Assembly (NCBI RefSeq): GCF_014647515.1
Contig: NZ_BMPI01000011.1
Coordinates: forward strand, 1 to 64,000
Reading direction: 5' to 3'
Source of the DNA: Dactylosporangium sucinum
GTDB lineage: Bacteria > Actinomycetota > Actinomycetes > Mycobacteriales > Micromonosporaceae
Length of the DNA stretch: 64,000 nucleotides
Shown: piece by piece, positions 42,971 through 57,986 of the stretch
Layout: every line of letters begins with the position of its first letter
Numbering within the stretch: position 1 is the stretch's first letter
Notes under the pieces: generated by a model
Told to the model about the DNA's origin: nothing
Database searches by the model: none
What the model saw: only the letters and a program-made list of their open reading frames with translations
Program-made: the position numbers and the translations under genes

Positions 42971-44035
42971 ATGGAGGCGTCGGCGCTCGCAGCGCATCTC
43001 GACCGGCTGACCTTCAGCGACCGCACGGAGGCCCAGGTGACCCGGCTCGTCGTCGCGGCGGTGGAGGAGTGGGGCCGGTCGCGGGGCTGGCGGGTGTATC
43101 CGCGGGCGGCGAGCGTCGTGCCGCTCCCGCCGCCGTACGAGCAGCGGCACTCCGTCGTCGACGTGGGGTTCGCCCGCACGGACGGCTCGCCGGTCGTCGT
43201 CGAGGTCGACCACGCCGACCGCCGGCGGACCCTGGACAAGCTGGCCGCCGAGGCGGCCGCGGGCCGGACGGCGCTGTGGGTGCGCTGGGGGACGGGCCGC
43301 TTCGCCACCCCGCCGGACGGCGTCCACCTGGTCCCGCTGCGGGCCACCCACCGGACCCCGCTCGGCGGCGGCGAACGCCTGTGGTCGCGGGCGCCGGAGG
43401 CCGACCGCCCGGCCCCGGCGCACTCGGCCGCCCCGGCCGCGGCCTGGAGCACCACTGCCCTGGTCCCGGGCTCGGGCCAGCGCTCCGACCAGCGCTCCGA
43501 CCGGCGCTCCGACCAGGGCCCGGGCCGTCCGGCCCCGGCCCACTCCGCGGCCCCGTCGGGCACCTGGATGGAGGAGGCCCTCGACGCCGAGCCGGAGCTG
43601 CCGGCGGTTCTCCACGCCGAGCCGGAGCTGCCGGCCGTCGTCCGCGCCGAGCCGGCGCCGGCGGCGGCCGCGGACGTCGAGCTCGTCCTGCGGGCCTATG
43701 CCGCGTTCGTGGCCGGTGACATCGCGGGCGCGGTGCGCGACCTGCACCCGGACGTCGAGTGGATCGAGCCCGACGAGTTCCCGAACGGCGGCCGGCACGT
43801 CGGCCCGGCGGCCGTCGCCCGGTACCTCCAGGCGTCCTACGACGACTGGCTGGAGCTGCACTCCGAGCCCACCGCAACGCGCCGCGGCGGCCGTGTCGTC
43901 GTCGTCCACCGCGTCCACGGCGTCGTCCAGGACCTGAGCATCCGCGACGTCACGGTCGCCGACGTCTTCACCGTGCGCGACGGCCGGATCGTCCACATGC
44001 AGGCCTATGCCGACCCGTCGGCGGTCCCCGGGTGA
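42971..44035 (+). CDS. Fusion of a nuclease-like domain and a SnoaL-like domain
   Basis: 354 residues. Residues 1-125 show an alpha/beta pattern with VVDVGF, VVVEVD and KLAAEAAAGR, which resembles PD-(D/E)xK-like folds but is unproven. A low-complexity linker (about 130-235) contains two copies of RPAPAHSAAP and two of AEPELPAV plus an Arg-Ser-Asp-Gln repeat. The last 115 residues are a SnoaL/NTF2-like domain (VELVLRAYAAFVAGDIAGAV, LHPDVEWIEPDEFPNGG, VRDGRIVHMQAYAD). TACTCT lies 6 nt before the ATG. The function is unknown. Confidence 0.8.
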   Translation: MEASALAAHLDRLTFSDRTEAQVTRLVVAAVEEWGRSRGWRVYPRAASVVPLPPPYEQRHSVVDVGFARTDGSPVVVEVDHADRRRTLDKLAAEAAAGRTALWVRWGTGRFATPPDGVHLVPLRATHRTPLGGGERLWSRAPEADRPAPAHSAAPAAAWSTTALVPGSGQRSDQRSDRRSDQGPGRPAPAHSAAPSGTWMEEALDAEPELPAVLHAEPELPAVVRAEPAPAAAADVELVLRAYAAFVAGDIAGAVRDLHPDVEWIEPDEFPNGGRHVGPAAVARYLQASYDDWLELHSEPTATRRGGRVVVVHRVHGVVQDLSIRDVTVADVFTVRDGRIVHMQAYADPSAVPG

Positions 44036-44118
44036 GGAGATGCCGGCCGGTCAGGGCGGCGTCGGCCGGGTCCGGGCGAGGCTGTCGAAGACGGGCATCG
44101 GGTCGGGGGTGGCCGCGG

Positions 44119-44685
44119 TCAGGCCGGCGGCTGCCAGGGCTGCAACCAGGGGCTCGCCGGCCAGCCCTCGGCCGCGGCCATCAGCGGCATCGCGGTGGCG
44201 CCGTCGACCGCCTCGCGGACGATGTCGGCGTGGCCGGCGTGGCGGGCGGTCTCCTCGATGAGGTGCAGCAGCACCCAGCGGACGGACCAGGCGTCGACGT
44301 CGTCCGGGAACCACGGGACGCCCTTCGGGACCGGCACCGGCGCGCCCAGGTCGGCGAAGCCGGCGACCGCCGCCTCGGTCTCCCGGGCGACCTCGGCGTA
44401 CCCGGCGAGCACCTGGGCCAGGGTCTCGCCCTCCAGCAGCCGGAAGCCGTCCTCGTAGTCGACGGGCGGCGCCGGCTGCTGGACCATGATGTACCGCCAG
44501 TTGCGCTCCGTCTGCGCGAGGTGCTTCACCAGCCCGCCCACGCTGAGCCGGCCCGGGCCCGGCACGCGGCGGGCCTGCTCGTCGGTGAGCCCGTGGGCGG
44601 CGATCCGCACCGCCTGCCGCTGCTGGTCCAGGAAGGCCAGCAGGCCCTCGCGCTCGTCCTTGACCGGTGGCACGTTGCCCGGCAT
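44119..44685 (-). CDS. DinB family protein (DUF664-like)
   Basis: 188 residues, a four-helix DinB/YfiT-type bundle. Conserved histidines appear in GGLVKHLAQTERNW, LLHLIEETARHAGHADIVRE, the usual metal triad of the family, and the terminus EGWPASPWLQPW is typical of DUF664. Actinobacterial members include mycothiol-dependent enzymes, so a thiol-transfer or detoxification role is possible. Confidence 0.88.
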   Translation of the reverse strand: MPGNVPPVKDEREGLLAFLDQQRQAVRIAAHGLTDEQARRVPGPGRLSVGGLVKHLAQTERNWRYIMVQQPAPPVDYEDGFRLLEGETLAQVLAGYAEVARETEAAVAGFADLGAPVPVPKGVPWFPDDVDAWSVRWVLLHLIEETARHAGHADIVREAVDGATAMPLMAAAEGWPASPWLQPWQPPA

Positions 44686-44743
44686 GTCGTTCCCCTTCGG
44701 CTCGCTGCGACTCCGTCAGGAACCATCTTCGCCCGGGGCGCGG

Positions 44744-45355
44744 TCAGCCTCTGGCCGCTTCGCCCGACGGCCGCACCGACGGTGGCAGCGGGAGCGGGAG
44801 GCCGGGCAGGCCGTCGATGCTGGTGGCGACGTGCTCCTTCGTGCGGAAGTACTCGTCGAGGGAGGCGTCGTCCTCCCGCGCGAACCGCTTGCCGTGCAGG
44901 TCGCGGTCGGCCTCGTAGGTCATGAACGGCACCGCGTAGCCGCAGGTGTCGCGGATCTGCTCGGCGTGCACGACGATGACCGCGCGCAGTCCGTGGTCCT
45001 CGACGCGGGCGTCCGGGAAGGCGGCGAGCAGTCCCGGGAAGCGCGGGTCGTCGCGGAACACCGGCTCGCCGCGGCCGTGGACGCGCACGATGTTCGGCGG
45101 GCCGTCGAACGCGCACCACATGAGCGTGATGCGGCCGTTCTCGCGCAGGTGGGCGATGGTCTCGGCGTTGCTGCCGGCGTAGTCGAGGTAGGCCACGGTG
45201 CGCTCGTCGAGCACCGCCAGCGAACCGTTGAGCCCCTTGGGGGACAGGTTCACCGTGCCGTCGCCCGCGAGGGGCGCGGTGGCGGTGAAGAAGATGTGCT
45301 GCGCCTCGATGAACTCCCGGAGCCGGCCGTCGATCCGTTCGTGGTACTTCCCCAT
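44744..45355 (-). CDS. Pyridoxamine 5'-phosphate oxidase-family flavoprotein
   Basis: 203 residues with the split-barrel flavin-binding fold (FFTATAPLAGDGTVNLSPKGLNGSL, AYLDYAGSNAETIAHLRENGRITLMWCAFDGPPNIVRVHGRGE). The motif order matches PPOX-type proteins that bind FMN or F420. The substrate is unknown; a true PdxH is unlikely. ATG 45355. Downstream of it is the DinB gene on the same strand (58 bp), upstream is the palindrome at 45401. Confidence 0.88.
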   Translation of the reverse strand: MGKYHERIDGRLREFIEAQHIFFTATAPLAGDGTVNLSPKGLNGSLAVLDERTVAYLDYAGSNAETIAHLRENGRITLMWCAFDGPPNIVRVHGRGEPVFRDDPRFPGLLAAFPDARVEDHGLRAVIVVHAEQIRDTCGYAVPFMTYEADRDLHGKRFAREDDASLDEYFRTKEHVATSIDGLPGLPLPLPPSVRPSGEAARG

Positions 45356-45400
45356 GCGGCCATCCTCCGCCGCCCCGCCCGCCCCCGCCGCCCCTTTCTC

Positions 45401-45476
45401 GCCGATCTTGCACTCGTGGTGCCTGACAAACCGCCGCATCCCGGGAGCGTCCCGGCACCACACGTGCAAGATCGGC
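45401..45476. repeat. 76-bp palindromic element, family A copy 2
   Basis: Arms at 45401-45423 (GCCGATCTTGCACTCGTGGT...) and 45454-45476 match at 21 of 23 positions, with a 30-bp centre that, like copy 1, contains CCGGGAG and CGTCCCGG. It lies between the LacI and PPOX genes. Confidence 0.88.
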
Positions 45477-45493
45477 GGCGGTGGGGGGCGGCG

Positions 45494-46522
45494 TCAGCCG
45501 ACGACCGACGCCGCCGGCACGCCCGTGCTCTCCCGCACGACCAGCCGCGTCGCCAGCTCGATGCGGGTCGACTCCAGGCGCTCGCCGCCGATGATGCGCA
45601 GCAGCGTGCGGGCCGCGGCCACGCCCATCTCGTGCAGCGGCTGGCGGACCGTGGTCAGCGGCGGGGCGGTCCACTCGGCGAAGTTCAGGTCGTCGAAGCC
45701 GACCACGCTCACGTCGTGCGGCACCTTGCGCCCCGCCTGCCGCAGCGCCTCGTAGACCCCGGTGGCCTGCTGGTCGCTGCCGGCGAAGATCGCCGTCGGC
45801 GGGTCGGCCAGGGCCAGGAACCCCTGCGTGGCCCGCAGCCCGCCGTCGTGGTGGAAGTTTCCGTACCGCACCAGCTGCCGGTCGGCCGCCAGCCCGGCCG
45901 ACTCCAGCGCCGCCCGGTAGCCGGCGATGCGGGCCCGCGTGCACTGCAGCTGCTCCGGCCCGCCGATCGCGGCGATCCGCCGGTGCCCCAGCCCGGCCAG
46001 GTGCTCGGTCGCGGCGAACCCGCCGGCGAAGTTCGTCGCGCCGATCGACGGCACGTCCGGCGGCGGCTGGCTCACCCCGTCGACGACCACGAACGGCATG
46101 TTGCGGCGGCCGAGCTCGGCCCGCTGGTGCTCGGTGAGCTCGGACAGCACCAGGATCGCGCCCTGCGAGCCGCGGGCCAGCAGCGACTCCAGCCAGCGCC
46201 GGGTCAGGCTCTCCCGGTTGTGCACCGACGACACGACCAGGCCCAGCCCGGCGGCCTCGACGACCTCCTCGACCCCGCTGAGGATCGACAGGCCCCAGAC
46301 GCTGTCGAGCTCGTTGATGACCAGGTCGACGAGGTCGCTGCGGCGGCCCGGGCGGCGCGACGCGCGGGGCCGCTCGTAGCCGCGGTCGGTGAGCAGTTGC
46401 TCGATGTGCCGGCGCGTCGCGGCGGAGACGTCGGTGTGGCCGTTGAGCACTTTCGAGACGGTGGAGATCGCCACGTTGGCCTCGCGGGCGATCTCGGCCA
46501 TGGTGGGGCGTTTGGTGACCAT
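45494..46522 (-). CDS. LacI family transcriptional regulator
   Basis: 342 residues: an N-terminal LacI HTH and hinge (MAEIAREANVAISTVSKVLNGHTDVSAATR from residue 8) and a periplasmic-binding-like effector domain. It is divergent from the GH43 xylosidase gene and probably its repressor, sensing xylose or xylo-oligosaccharides. CGAAA-C-TTTCG and TTTCGAAA palindromes lie in the shared promoter. ATG 46522 has only a weak Shine-Dalgarno. Confidence 0.94.
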   Translation of the reverse strand: MVTKRPTMAEIAREANVAISTVSKVLNGHTDVSAATRRHIEQLLTDRGYERPRASRRPGRRSDLVDLVINELDSVWGLSILSGVEEVVEAAGLGLVVSSVHNRESLTRRWLESLLARGSQGAILVLSELTEHQRAELGRRNMPFVVVDGVSQPPPDVPSIGATNFAGGFAATEHLAGLGHRRIAAIGGPEQLQCTRARIAGYRAALESAGLAADRQLVRYGNFHHDGGLRATQGFLALADPPTAIFAGSDQQATGVYEALRQAGRKVPHDVSVVGFDDLNFAEWTAPPLTTVRQPLHEMGVAAARTLLRIIGGERLESTRIELATRLVVRESTGVPAASVVG

Positions 46523-46535
46523 GAGCCGTCCTAGG

Positions 46536-46627
46536 TTTCGAAAAGCCTTGCCGGGAAAGCCCGGCTGCCCTTTGATCGGGACCGTACACCCGGAGGACCA
46601 CAGACCGAAACTCCTGCGAAACTTTCG
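46536..46627. promoter_or_regulatory. Candidate LacI operators between the regulator and GH43 genes
   Basis: TTTCGAAA at 46536-46543 next to the regulator start, and the perfect palindrome CGAAA-C-TTTCG at 46617-46627 just before the xylosidase start. A half site GACCGAAACT precedes the latter. CGAA/TTCG symmetric operators are known for LacI-type xylan regulators in Streptomyces, which fits. Confidence 0.6.
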
Positions 46628-46637
46628 AGGGGCAGAG

Positions 46638-48227
46638 ATGTCCGAGACCGTGATCCGCAACCCCGTGCTGCCCGGCTTCCATCCGGACCCGTCGATCCTG
46701 CGGGTCGGCGCCGACTACTACCTGGCGACCTCGACGTTCGAGTGGTACCCCGGGGTACGCCTGCACCACTCGCGCGACCTCGTGCACTGGCGCCCCCTCG
46801 GCGGCGCGCTCGACAGCACCGACCTGCTCGACCTCGCGGGCGATCCCGACTCCGGCGGCGTGTGGGCGCCCTGCCTGTCGCACGCCGACGGGCTGTTCCA
46901 CCTCGTCTTCACCGACGTGCGCTCCTACGCCGGCGGCTTCTGGGACGTCCCCAACTACGTGGTCACCGCGCCCTCGATCGACGGACCGTGGTCGCCTCCG
47001 GTGCCGCTGCACGCGCGCGGCTTCGACCCGTCGCTGTTCCACGACTGCGGCCCCGGCGGCGACGGGCGCAGCTGGCTGGTGTCGAACCGGGTCGACTGGC
47101 GGCCGGGGCGCCCGTGGGCCAACGGGATCATCATCCAGGAGTACGACCGGGGCGCCCGCAAGCTGATCGGCGAGCCCGTCGACATCTACGCGGGCACGCC
47201 GGTCGGGCAGACCGAGGGCCCGCACCTGTACCGCCGCGACGGCTGGTACTACCTGGTCACCGCCGAGGGCGGCACGATCTGGGAGCACCAGGCGACGGTC
47301 GCGCGGTCCCGCGACCTGTTCGGGCCGTACGAGACGGACCCGGGCGGGCCGCTGGTCACGTCGGTGCACGACCCAGCGCTGCAGCTGCAGAAGGCCGGCC
47401 ACGGCAGCCTGGTCGCCACGCCCGGCGGCGAGTGGTTCTTCGCGCATCTCGTCGGGCGGCCGCTGACCGAGCGCGGGCCGTGCATCCTCGGGCGGGAGAC
47501 CGCGATCCAGCGGGTCGCCTGGACCGGCGAGGGCTGGCCCCGCATCGCCGGCGGCGTGCCGCACGTCACCGTCGACGGGCCGGACCTGCCGGCGACGCCG
47601 TGGCCCGGGACGCCGGAGACCGACGACTTCTCCGCATCGACCCTTGGTCCACAATGGAGCACCCTGCGGCGGCCCGCGACCGGCGACTGGCTGTCGCTGC
47701 ACGAGCGCCCGGGACAGCTGCGCGTCGCGGGCGGGCGGTCGGCGACCGCTCGCGACGGCGCCAGCCTGGTCGGGCGGCGCGTCGAGCACTTCCGGGCGTC
47801 GTTCGCGGCGACCGTCGACGTCGCGCCGGTGAGCTTCCAGCAGATGGCCGGGATCACCGCGTACTACAACTCGCGGAACTGGTACCTGCTGCGGGTCACG
47901 ACGGACGAGGAGCGGCAGGTGTACTGCGACGTGCTCGCCTGCGACCGGGGGCGGTTGAGCGTCCACGGCCCGCGCGTGCCCGTCGACGGGCCGGCGCGGC
48001 TCACCGCGGAGCTCGACCACGCGTCGTTGCGCTTCGCGTTCGGGGCGGCCGAGTGGGGGCCGTTCGACGCCAGCATCCTCTCCGACGAGTACGCGCGGGA
48101 GTTCGAGAACGAAGGCCAGGCCACGCACTGGGGCTTCACCGGCATGTTCTTCGGGCTGTGGGCGCACGACTGGACCGGGGGAGGGCTGCCCGCGTACTTC
48201 TCGGACGCGACGTACCACGGTCGGTAA
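46638..48227 (+). CDS. Glycoside hydrolase family 43 beta-xylosidase
   Basis: 529 residues, no signal peptide, so it probably works inside the cell on imported xylo-oligosaccharides. The N-terminal five-bladed propeller has the catalytic base Asp17 (GFHPDPSIL) and the general acid Glu193 (GQTEGPHLY). The C-terminal beta-sandwich (about 330-529, FSASTLGPQWSTLRRPATGDW, YYNSRNWYLLRVTTDEE) is the XynB-type accessory domain. ATG 46638 with GAGGGG upstream. Regulation by the divergent LacI protein is likely. Arabinofuranosidase activity cannot be excluded. Confidence 0.93.
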   Translation: MSETVIRNPVLPGFHPDPSILRVGADYYLATSTFEWYPGVRLHHSRDLVHWRPLGGALDSTDLLDLAGDPDSGGVWAPCLSHADGLFHLVFTDVRSYAGGFWDVPNYVVTAPSIDGPWSPPVPLHARGFDPSLFHDCGPGGDGRSWLVSNRVDWRPGRPWANGIIIQEYDRGARKLIGEPVDIYAGTPVGQTEGPHLYRRDGWYYLVTAEGGTIWEHQATVARSRDLFGPYETDPGGPLVTSVHDPALQLQKAGHGSLVATPGGEWFFAHLVGRPLTERGPCILGRETAIQRVAWTGEGWPRIAGGVPHVTVDGPDLPATPWPGTPETDDFSASTLGPQWSTLRRPATGDWLSLHERPGQLRVAGGRSATARDGASLVGRRVEHFRASFAATVDVAPVSFQQMAGITAYYNSRNWYLLRVTTDEERQVYCDVLACDRGRLSVHGPRVPVDGPARLTAELDHASLRFAFGAAEWGPFDASILSDEYAREFENEGQATHWGFTGMFFGLWAHDWTGGGLPAYFSDATYHGR

Positions 48228-48363
48228 TCCGGCGCTCGCCGCGCGTGTCCGGGACAGCGGGGGCTGGCCGCGGTACCCGACAATGGGCCTGACCTGATCA
48301 CAAGTGGGTCACTGTTGCCGGGTGCCGCGAACCTCGCGGCGGACAGGAAGCGTCGGAGGCTGT

Positions 48364-50118
48364 GTGAGCCACACTCTTGGCGGTGTTACGGGGCCCGCCA
48401 GCCGCTCCTCCACGCCTGCCCTCACCATCCCGCGCCAGCGGACGGCACCGGTCTCCGAGCCGCGTCCGCGGCGGCCGTTCGCCACGGCCGGCCTCGTGCT
48501 GTCCGGGCTGGCCGTGCTGCTGTTCGGCTACCTGCGCATCGCCCGCGCCACGCCGACCAACGCCGACGGCGGCGCCAACGCCCTGCAGGCCTGGGACATG
48601 CTGCACGGCAACCTGCTGTTGCGCGGCTGGACGCTCAGCGACGTCTCGTTCTACCCGACCGAGCTGGTGCAGTATGCGCTGATCGAGCTCGTCTACGGGC
48701 TGAACGACGACGTGATCCACGTCGCGTCCGCGATCACCTACACGCTGCTCATCGTCTTCGCCGCCCTCGTCGCCAAGGGCGATGCCGCCGGCCGCGCCGC
48801 CTGGGGCCGGGTCGCGGTCGTGGTCGCCGCCCTGCTCGTCCCCGAGCCGGGCAGCGGCTGGGCCGTGGTCCTCTACGTCCCCGACCACACCGGCACCGCC
48901 GTGCCGCTGCTCGTCACGCTCCTGCTGGTCGACCGCCGCGCCCGCACGCCGCTGGGCCGCTGGTGGCCGGTCGGCGTCGCCGCGCTGCTCGCGACCGCCC
49001 AGGTCGCCGACCCGCTCGCGCTGTTCGTCGGCGCGGTGCCGCTCGCCGCGGTGAGCGCCTTCCGGCTGCTGCGGGCCCGCACCTGGCGCGGCACCGACGC
49101 CCACCTGCTGCTGGCCGCGGTCGCCTCGGTCGCCGTGGCCCAGGCCGCGCTCGCGCTCATCTGGCGGCTCGGCGGGTTCGCCGTCCACTCGCCGATCGCC
49201 AGGCTCAGCCCGCTGGCCGACCTGGCCGACCACGCCTGGCGGGCCGGCCAGGCGACCGCGCTGCTGTATGGCGCCTACTTCCCGCACCTCGACGACGGCC
49301 CGCTGCCGGCCCTCGCCATCGCGGCCGGCGTGGTGAACCTGGCCCTGCTGCTGCTCGCCGCGGCCGCCCTGCTGCAGGTCTGCGCCCGCGCCGTCCGCCG
49401 GCAGGACGAGCACGACCGGGTCGCCGAGCTGCTCGCCGCGGCCATCCTGTGCAACCTCGGCGCCTACGTCGTCTCGACCCAGGCCGGCGCCGACCTGTCC
49501 AGCTCGCGGCAGATCGTGGCCGTGCTGCCGTTCGGCGCCGCCCTCGCGGCCCGGCTCTGGGGCGACCGCCTGGCCGCCGCCGTGCCCTTGCGGCCGGCCC
49601 GCTGGACGGCCGGTGTGCTGGCCGCGGTGCTGGCCACCGCGTTCGCGACCCAGGTGGTGACGGCCCGCGCCCGCCCGGCGGAGGCGGCGCACGTCGCGGA
49701 CTGGCTGGTGGCGCACGATCTGCGGTATGGGCTGGGGAGCTACTGGGCGTCGAACAACGTCACGGTGGCCGCCGGCGGCGCCGTGCAGGTGGCCCCGGTC
49801 ATCGGCCCGGACATCCGCGCGTTCCGCTGGGAGTCGAGGGCCGAGTGGTACGACGCGACCCGCCACGACGCCCGGTTCGTGGTCATCGACCTGCAGAACC
49901 CGGCGTACGGCACGGTGGACGCGGCGGTCGAGCAGTTCGGCCCGCCCCGCCACCGTGAGGACCTGGGCCGCTGGACGGTCCTGGTGTACGACCACAACCT
50001 CCTGGTCGACCTCCCGGCCCAGTGCGGCGGCCTGATCGCCGCCACGCACGCCCACTGCCCGCCGTTACCTCCGAAGGTTCCCGGCTCGGCCCTCTTCGAG
50101 GATCCGGACCACCCCTGA
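48364..50118 (+). CDS. Polytopic membrane protein of unknown function
   Basis: 584 residues with about ten predicted membrane helices from residue 40 to 435, and a C-terminal extracytoplasmic part of about 130 residues. A large loop after helix 1 (TPTNADGGANALQAWDMLHGN) and the general layout recall GT-C type glycosyltransferases or the mannosyltransferase-like proteins of actinobacteria, but no defining acidic motif is certain. GTG 48364 has GGAGG 4 nt upstream; GTG 48304 is an alternative. The convergent glgB is separated by the gap at 50119-50470. Confidence 0.78.
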   Translation: MSHTLGGVTGPASRSSTPALTIPRQRTAPVSEPRPRRPFATAGLVLSGLAVLLFGYLRIARATPTNADGGANALQAWDMLHGNLLLRGWTLSDVSFYPTELVQYALIELVYGLNDDVIHVASAITYTLLIVFAALVAKGDAAGRAAWGRVAVVVAALLVPEPGSGWAVVLYVPDHTGTAVPLLVTLLLVDRRARTPLGRWWPVGVAALLATAQVADPLALFVGAVPLAAVSAFRLLRARTWRGTDAHLLLAAVASVAVAQAALALIWRLGGFAVHSPIARLSPLADLADHAWRAGQATALLYGAYFPHLDDGPLPALAIAAGVVNLALLLLAAAALLQVCARAVRRQDEHDRVAELLAAAILCNLGAYVVSTQAGADLSSSRQIVAVLPFGAALAARLWGDRLAAAVPLRPARWTAGVLAAVLATAFATQVVTARARPAEAAHVADWLVAHDLRYGLGSYWASNNVTVAAGGAVQVAPVIGPDIRAFRWESRAEWYDATRHDARFVVIDLQNPAYGTVDAAVEQFGPPRHREDLGRWTVLVYDHNLLVDLPAQCGGLIAATHAHCPPLPPKVPGSALFEDPDHP

Positions 50119-50155
50119 CCGACCGCCCGGCCGCTGTGCCACCGGTGCGCCCCTC

Positions 50156-50210
50156 GCGCGTTCGTGCGTGCGTGCGTTCGTGCGTTCGTGCGTTCGCGCG
50201 TTCGCGCGTC
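50156..50210. repeat. GCGTTCGT-type microsatellite
   Basis: About 55 bp of 4-mer and 8-mer units alternating GCGT, TCGT and TCGC, intergenic. It could vary in copy number. Confidence 0.8.
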
Positions 50211-50298
50211 CCGCCGCCCGTGAACCGCCTTGCCGCTGCCCGCCGCCCCCGCCGTCTCGTTGCCCGCCGCCGTCCCGCCGGCCGTCCGCCCGTTCACC

Positions 50299-50371
50299 GC
50301 GAGCTTGGAGTTGTGGTCCCGGACTTTTGCACATATGTTCGATAAACCCGGGACCACAACTCCAAGCTCGC
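50299..50371. repeat. 73-bp palindromic element, family A copy 3
   Basis: Perfect 24-bp arms (50299-50322, GCGAGCTTGGAGTTGTGGTC plus CCGG; 50348-50371) with a 25-bp AT-richer centre. It is related in sequence to the elements at 10996 and 45401 and again lies between genes, here convergent. Confidence 0.9.
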
Positions 50372-50470
50372 CGCGGGGTTTGGGTGCCGCGGCCCGGCCC
50401 GAGGCGCGGGCGTGGCGGCGGGGGTGGGTGCGGCGCCGGCCCGGGTGCGGGCGCGGCGCCCGGGGTGGGG

Positions 50471-52588
<2,118 letters not shown>

Positions 52589-52599
52589 CACCCTGTTCG

Positions 52600-53940
<1,341 letters not shown>

Positions 53941-53948
53941 CGCGTCTC

Positions 53949-55688
53949 CTAAGGCTGCTCGCTGGGCGGCGTGAGCTGGAACCAGTAGAAACCGTGCCCC
54001 GGCAGGGTCAGCAGGTACGGCAGCTGACCGATGTTCGGGAACTGGACGTGACCGGTCAGCTCGATCGGCGTGAATCCCGCCCACTGTTGCAGGTTGAGCT
54101 CGATCGGCTGCGGGAAGCGCGACAGGTTGTTCACGCACAGCACGACGTCGTCGCCGTGGATGCGCACGAACGCCAGGATCGACGGGTTCGAGCCGCCGAG
54201 CTCCCGGAACTCCCCGGCGGCGAACGCCTCGTGGCGGCGGCGCACGGCGAGCATCGTGCGCGTCCAGTTCAGCACCGACGTCGAGTTCTCCTTCTGCGCC
54301 TCGACGTTGACCGCCTGGTAGCCGTACACGTGGTCCTGGATCACCGGCAGGTAGAGCCGGCCCGGGTTGGACTGGGAGAAGCCGGCGTTGCGGTCGGGCG
54401 TCCACTGCATCGGGGTGCGCACGCCGTCGCGGTCGCCGAGCCAGATGTTGTCGCCCATGCCGATCTCGTCACCGTAGTACAGCACCGGCGAGCCCGGCAG
54501 CGCCAGCAGCAGCGCGGTGAACAGCTCGATCTGGTTGCGGTCGTTCTCCAGCAGCGGGGCGAGGCGCCGGCGGATGCCGACGTTGGCGCGCATGCGCGGG
54601 TCCTTCGCGTACTCCGCGTACATGTAGTCGCGCTCCTCGTCGGTGACCATCTCCAGGGTCAGCTCGTCGTGGTTGCGCAGGAAGATGCCCCACTGGCAGT
54701 TGGCCGGGATCTGCGGGGTGTGGGCGAGGATCTCCGAGATCGGGAACCGCGACTCGCGCCGCACCGCCATGAAGATGCGCGGCATGAGCGGGAAGTGGAA
54801 CGCCATGTGGCACTCGTCGCCGTCGCCGAAGTACTGCACCACGTCGGCCGGCCACTGGTTGGCCTCGGCGAGCAGGACCCGCCCCGGGTACTCGTCCTCG
54901 ATGACCTTGCGGCAGCGGCGCAGGAACTCGTGCGTCTCCGGCAGGTTCTCGCAGTTGGTGCCCTCGGACTCGAACAGGTACGGCACCGCGTCGAGCCGGA
55001 AGCCGTCGATGCCCAGGTCGAGCCAGAACCGCAGCACGTCGATCATCTCGCGCTGGACCTCGGGGTTGGCGTAGTTGAGGTCCGGCTGGTGGGAGAAGAA
55101 CCGGTGCCAGTAGAACTGCCGGCGCACCGGGTCGAACGTCCAGTTCGACTCCTCGGTGTCGACGAAGATGACCCGCGCGTCCGCGTAGGCCTTGTCGCTG
55201 TCGGACCAGACGTAGTAGTCGCCGTAGGGGCCGGTCGGGTCGCGGCGGGACTCCTGGAACCACAGGTGCGAGTCGGACGTGTGGTTCATGACCAGGTCGG
55301 TGATGACCCGGATGCCGCGCTTGTGCGCCGCGTCGAGCAGGTCGACGAAGTCCTCGACGGTGCCGAAGTCGGTCAGCACCTTGTAGAAGTCGCGGATGTC
55401 GTAGCCGCCGTCGCGCAGCGGCGAGTCGTAGAACGGCGGCAGCCAGAGGCAGTCGACGCCGAGCCACTGCAGGTAGTCGAGCTGCCCGATGAGCCCCTTG
55501 AGATCGCCCGAGCCGTCGGCGTTGGAGTCGGCGAAGGCCCGCACGAGCACCTCGTAGAACACGGCCCGCTGGAACCAGGTGGTGTCGGCCGGCAGCACCC
55601 GCGCCTGGCCGAAGTCGCTGGAGGACGGATGTTCGACCGTCCCGTCCGCGACGTGGGTGCCCTCGACCTCGGTTCCCTGGTCCGTCAT
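53949..55688 (-). CDS. treS: Trehalose synthase (maltose alpha-D-glucosyltransferase)
   Basis: Interconverts trehalose and maltose and feeds maltose to Mak. 579 residues of GH13_16. Catalytic regions are [29 protein letters not shown] (nucleophile Asp), LLAEANQWP (acid Glu) and [13 protein letters not shown]. The [16 protein letters not shown] start is a short disordered tail. It begins 37 bp after glgE. Confidence 0.96.
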   Translation of the reverse strand: MTDQGTEVEGTHVADGTVEHPSSSDFGQARVLPADTTWFQRAVFYEVLVRAFADSNADGSGDLKGLIGQLDYLQWLGVDCLWLPPFYDSPLRDGGYDIRDFYKVLTDFGTVEDFVDLLDAAHKRGIRVITDLVMNHTSDSHLWFQESRRDPTGPYGDYYVWSDSDKAYADARVIFVDTEESNWTFDPVRRQFYWHRFFSHQPDLNYANPEVQREMIDVLRFWLDLGIDGFRLDAVPYLFESEGTNCENLPETHEFLRRCRKVIEDEYPGRVLLAEANQWPADVVQYFGDGDECHMAFHFPLMPRIFMAVRRESRFPISEILAHTPQIPANCQWGIFLRNHDELTLEMVTDEERDYMYAEYAKDPRMRANVGIRRRLAPLLENDRNQIELFTALLLALPGSPVLYYGDEIGMGDNIWLGDRDGVRTPMQWTPDRNAGFSQSNPGRLYLPVIQDHVYGYQAVNVEAQKENSTSVLNWTRTMLAVRRRHEAFAAGEFRELGGSNPSILAFVRIHGDDVVLCVNNLSRFPQPIELNLQQWAGFTPIELTGHVQFPNIGQLPYLLTLPGHGFYWFQLTPPSEQP

Positions 55689-55725
55689 GTCGCCACCTAC
55701 CTTGCTGCTGTTGCGGTGGTCACGC

Positions 55726-57930
<2,205 letters not shown>

Positions 57931-57986
57931 GATCCTCACCGTATCGAATCGGCGCCGGGTTGGCACGGTTTGTCCTCAGGGTTCGG

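Larger units (their letters stand above)
50119..50470. other. Gene-free 352-bp convergent gap with a microsatellite and a palindrome
   Basis: No coding sequence recognised. It holds a simple-sequence tract of GCGTTCGT/GCGTGCGT units (50156-50210) and the family A palindrome (50299-50371), then GC-rich sequence leading to the glgB stop. Confidence 0.65.

Noticed and set aside
44051..44314. Minus-strand frame overlapping the 3' end of the DinB gene with a protein-like tail (EPLVAALAAAGLTAATPDP)
   Set aside because: Considered as a frameshifted continuation of DinB, but the main frame ends in the family-typical GWPASPWLQPW, so the overlap is coincidental.
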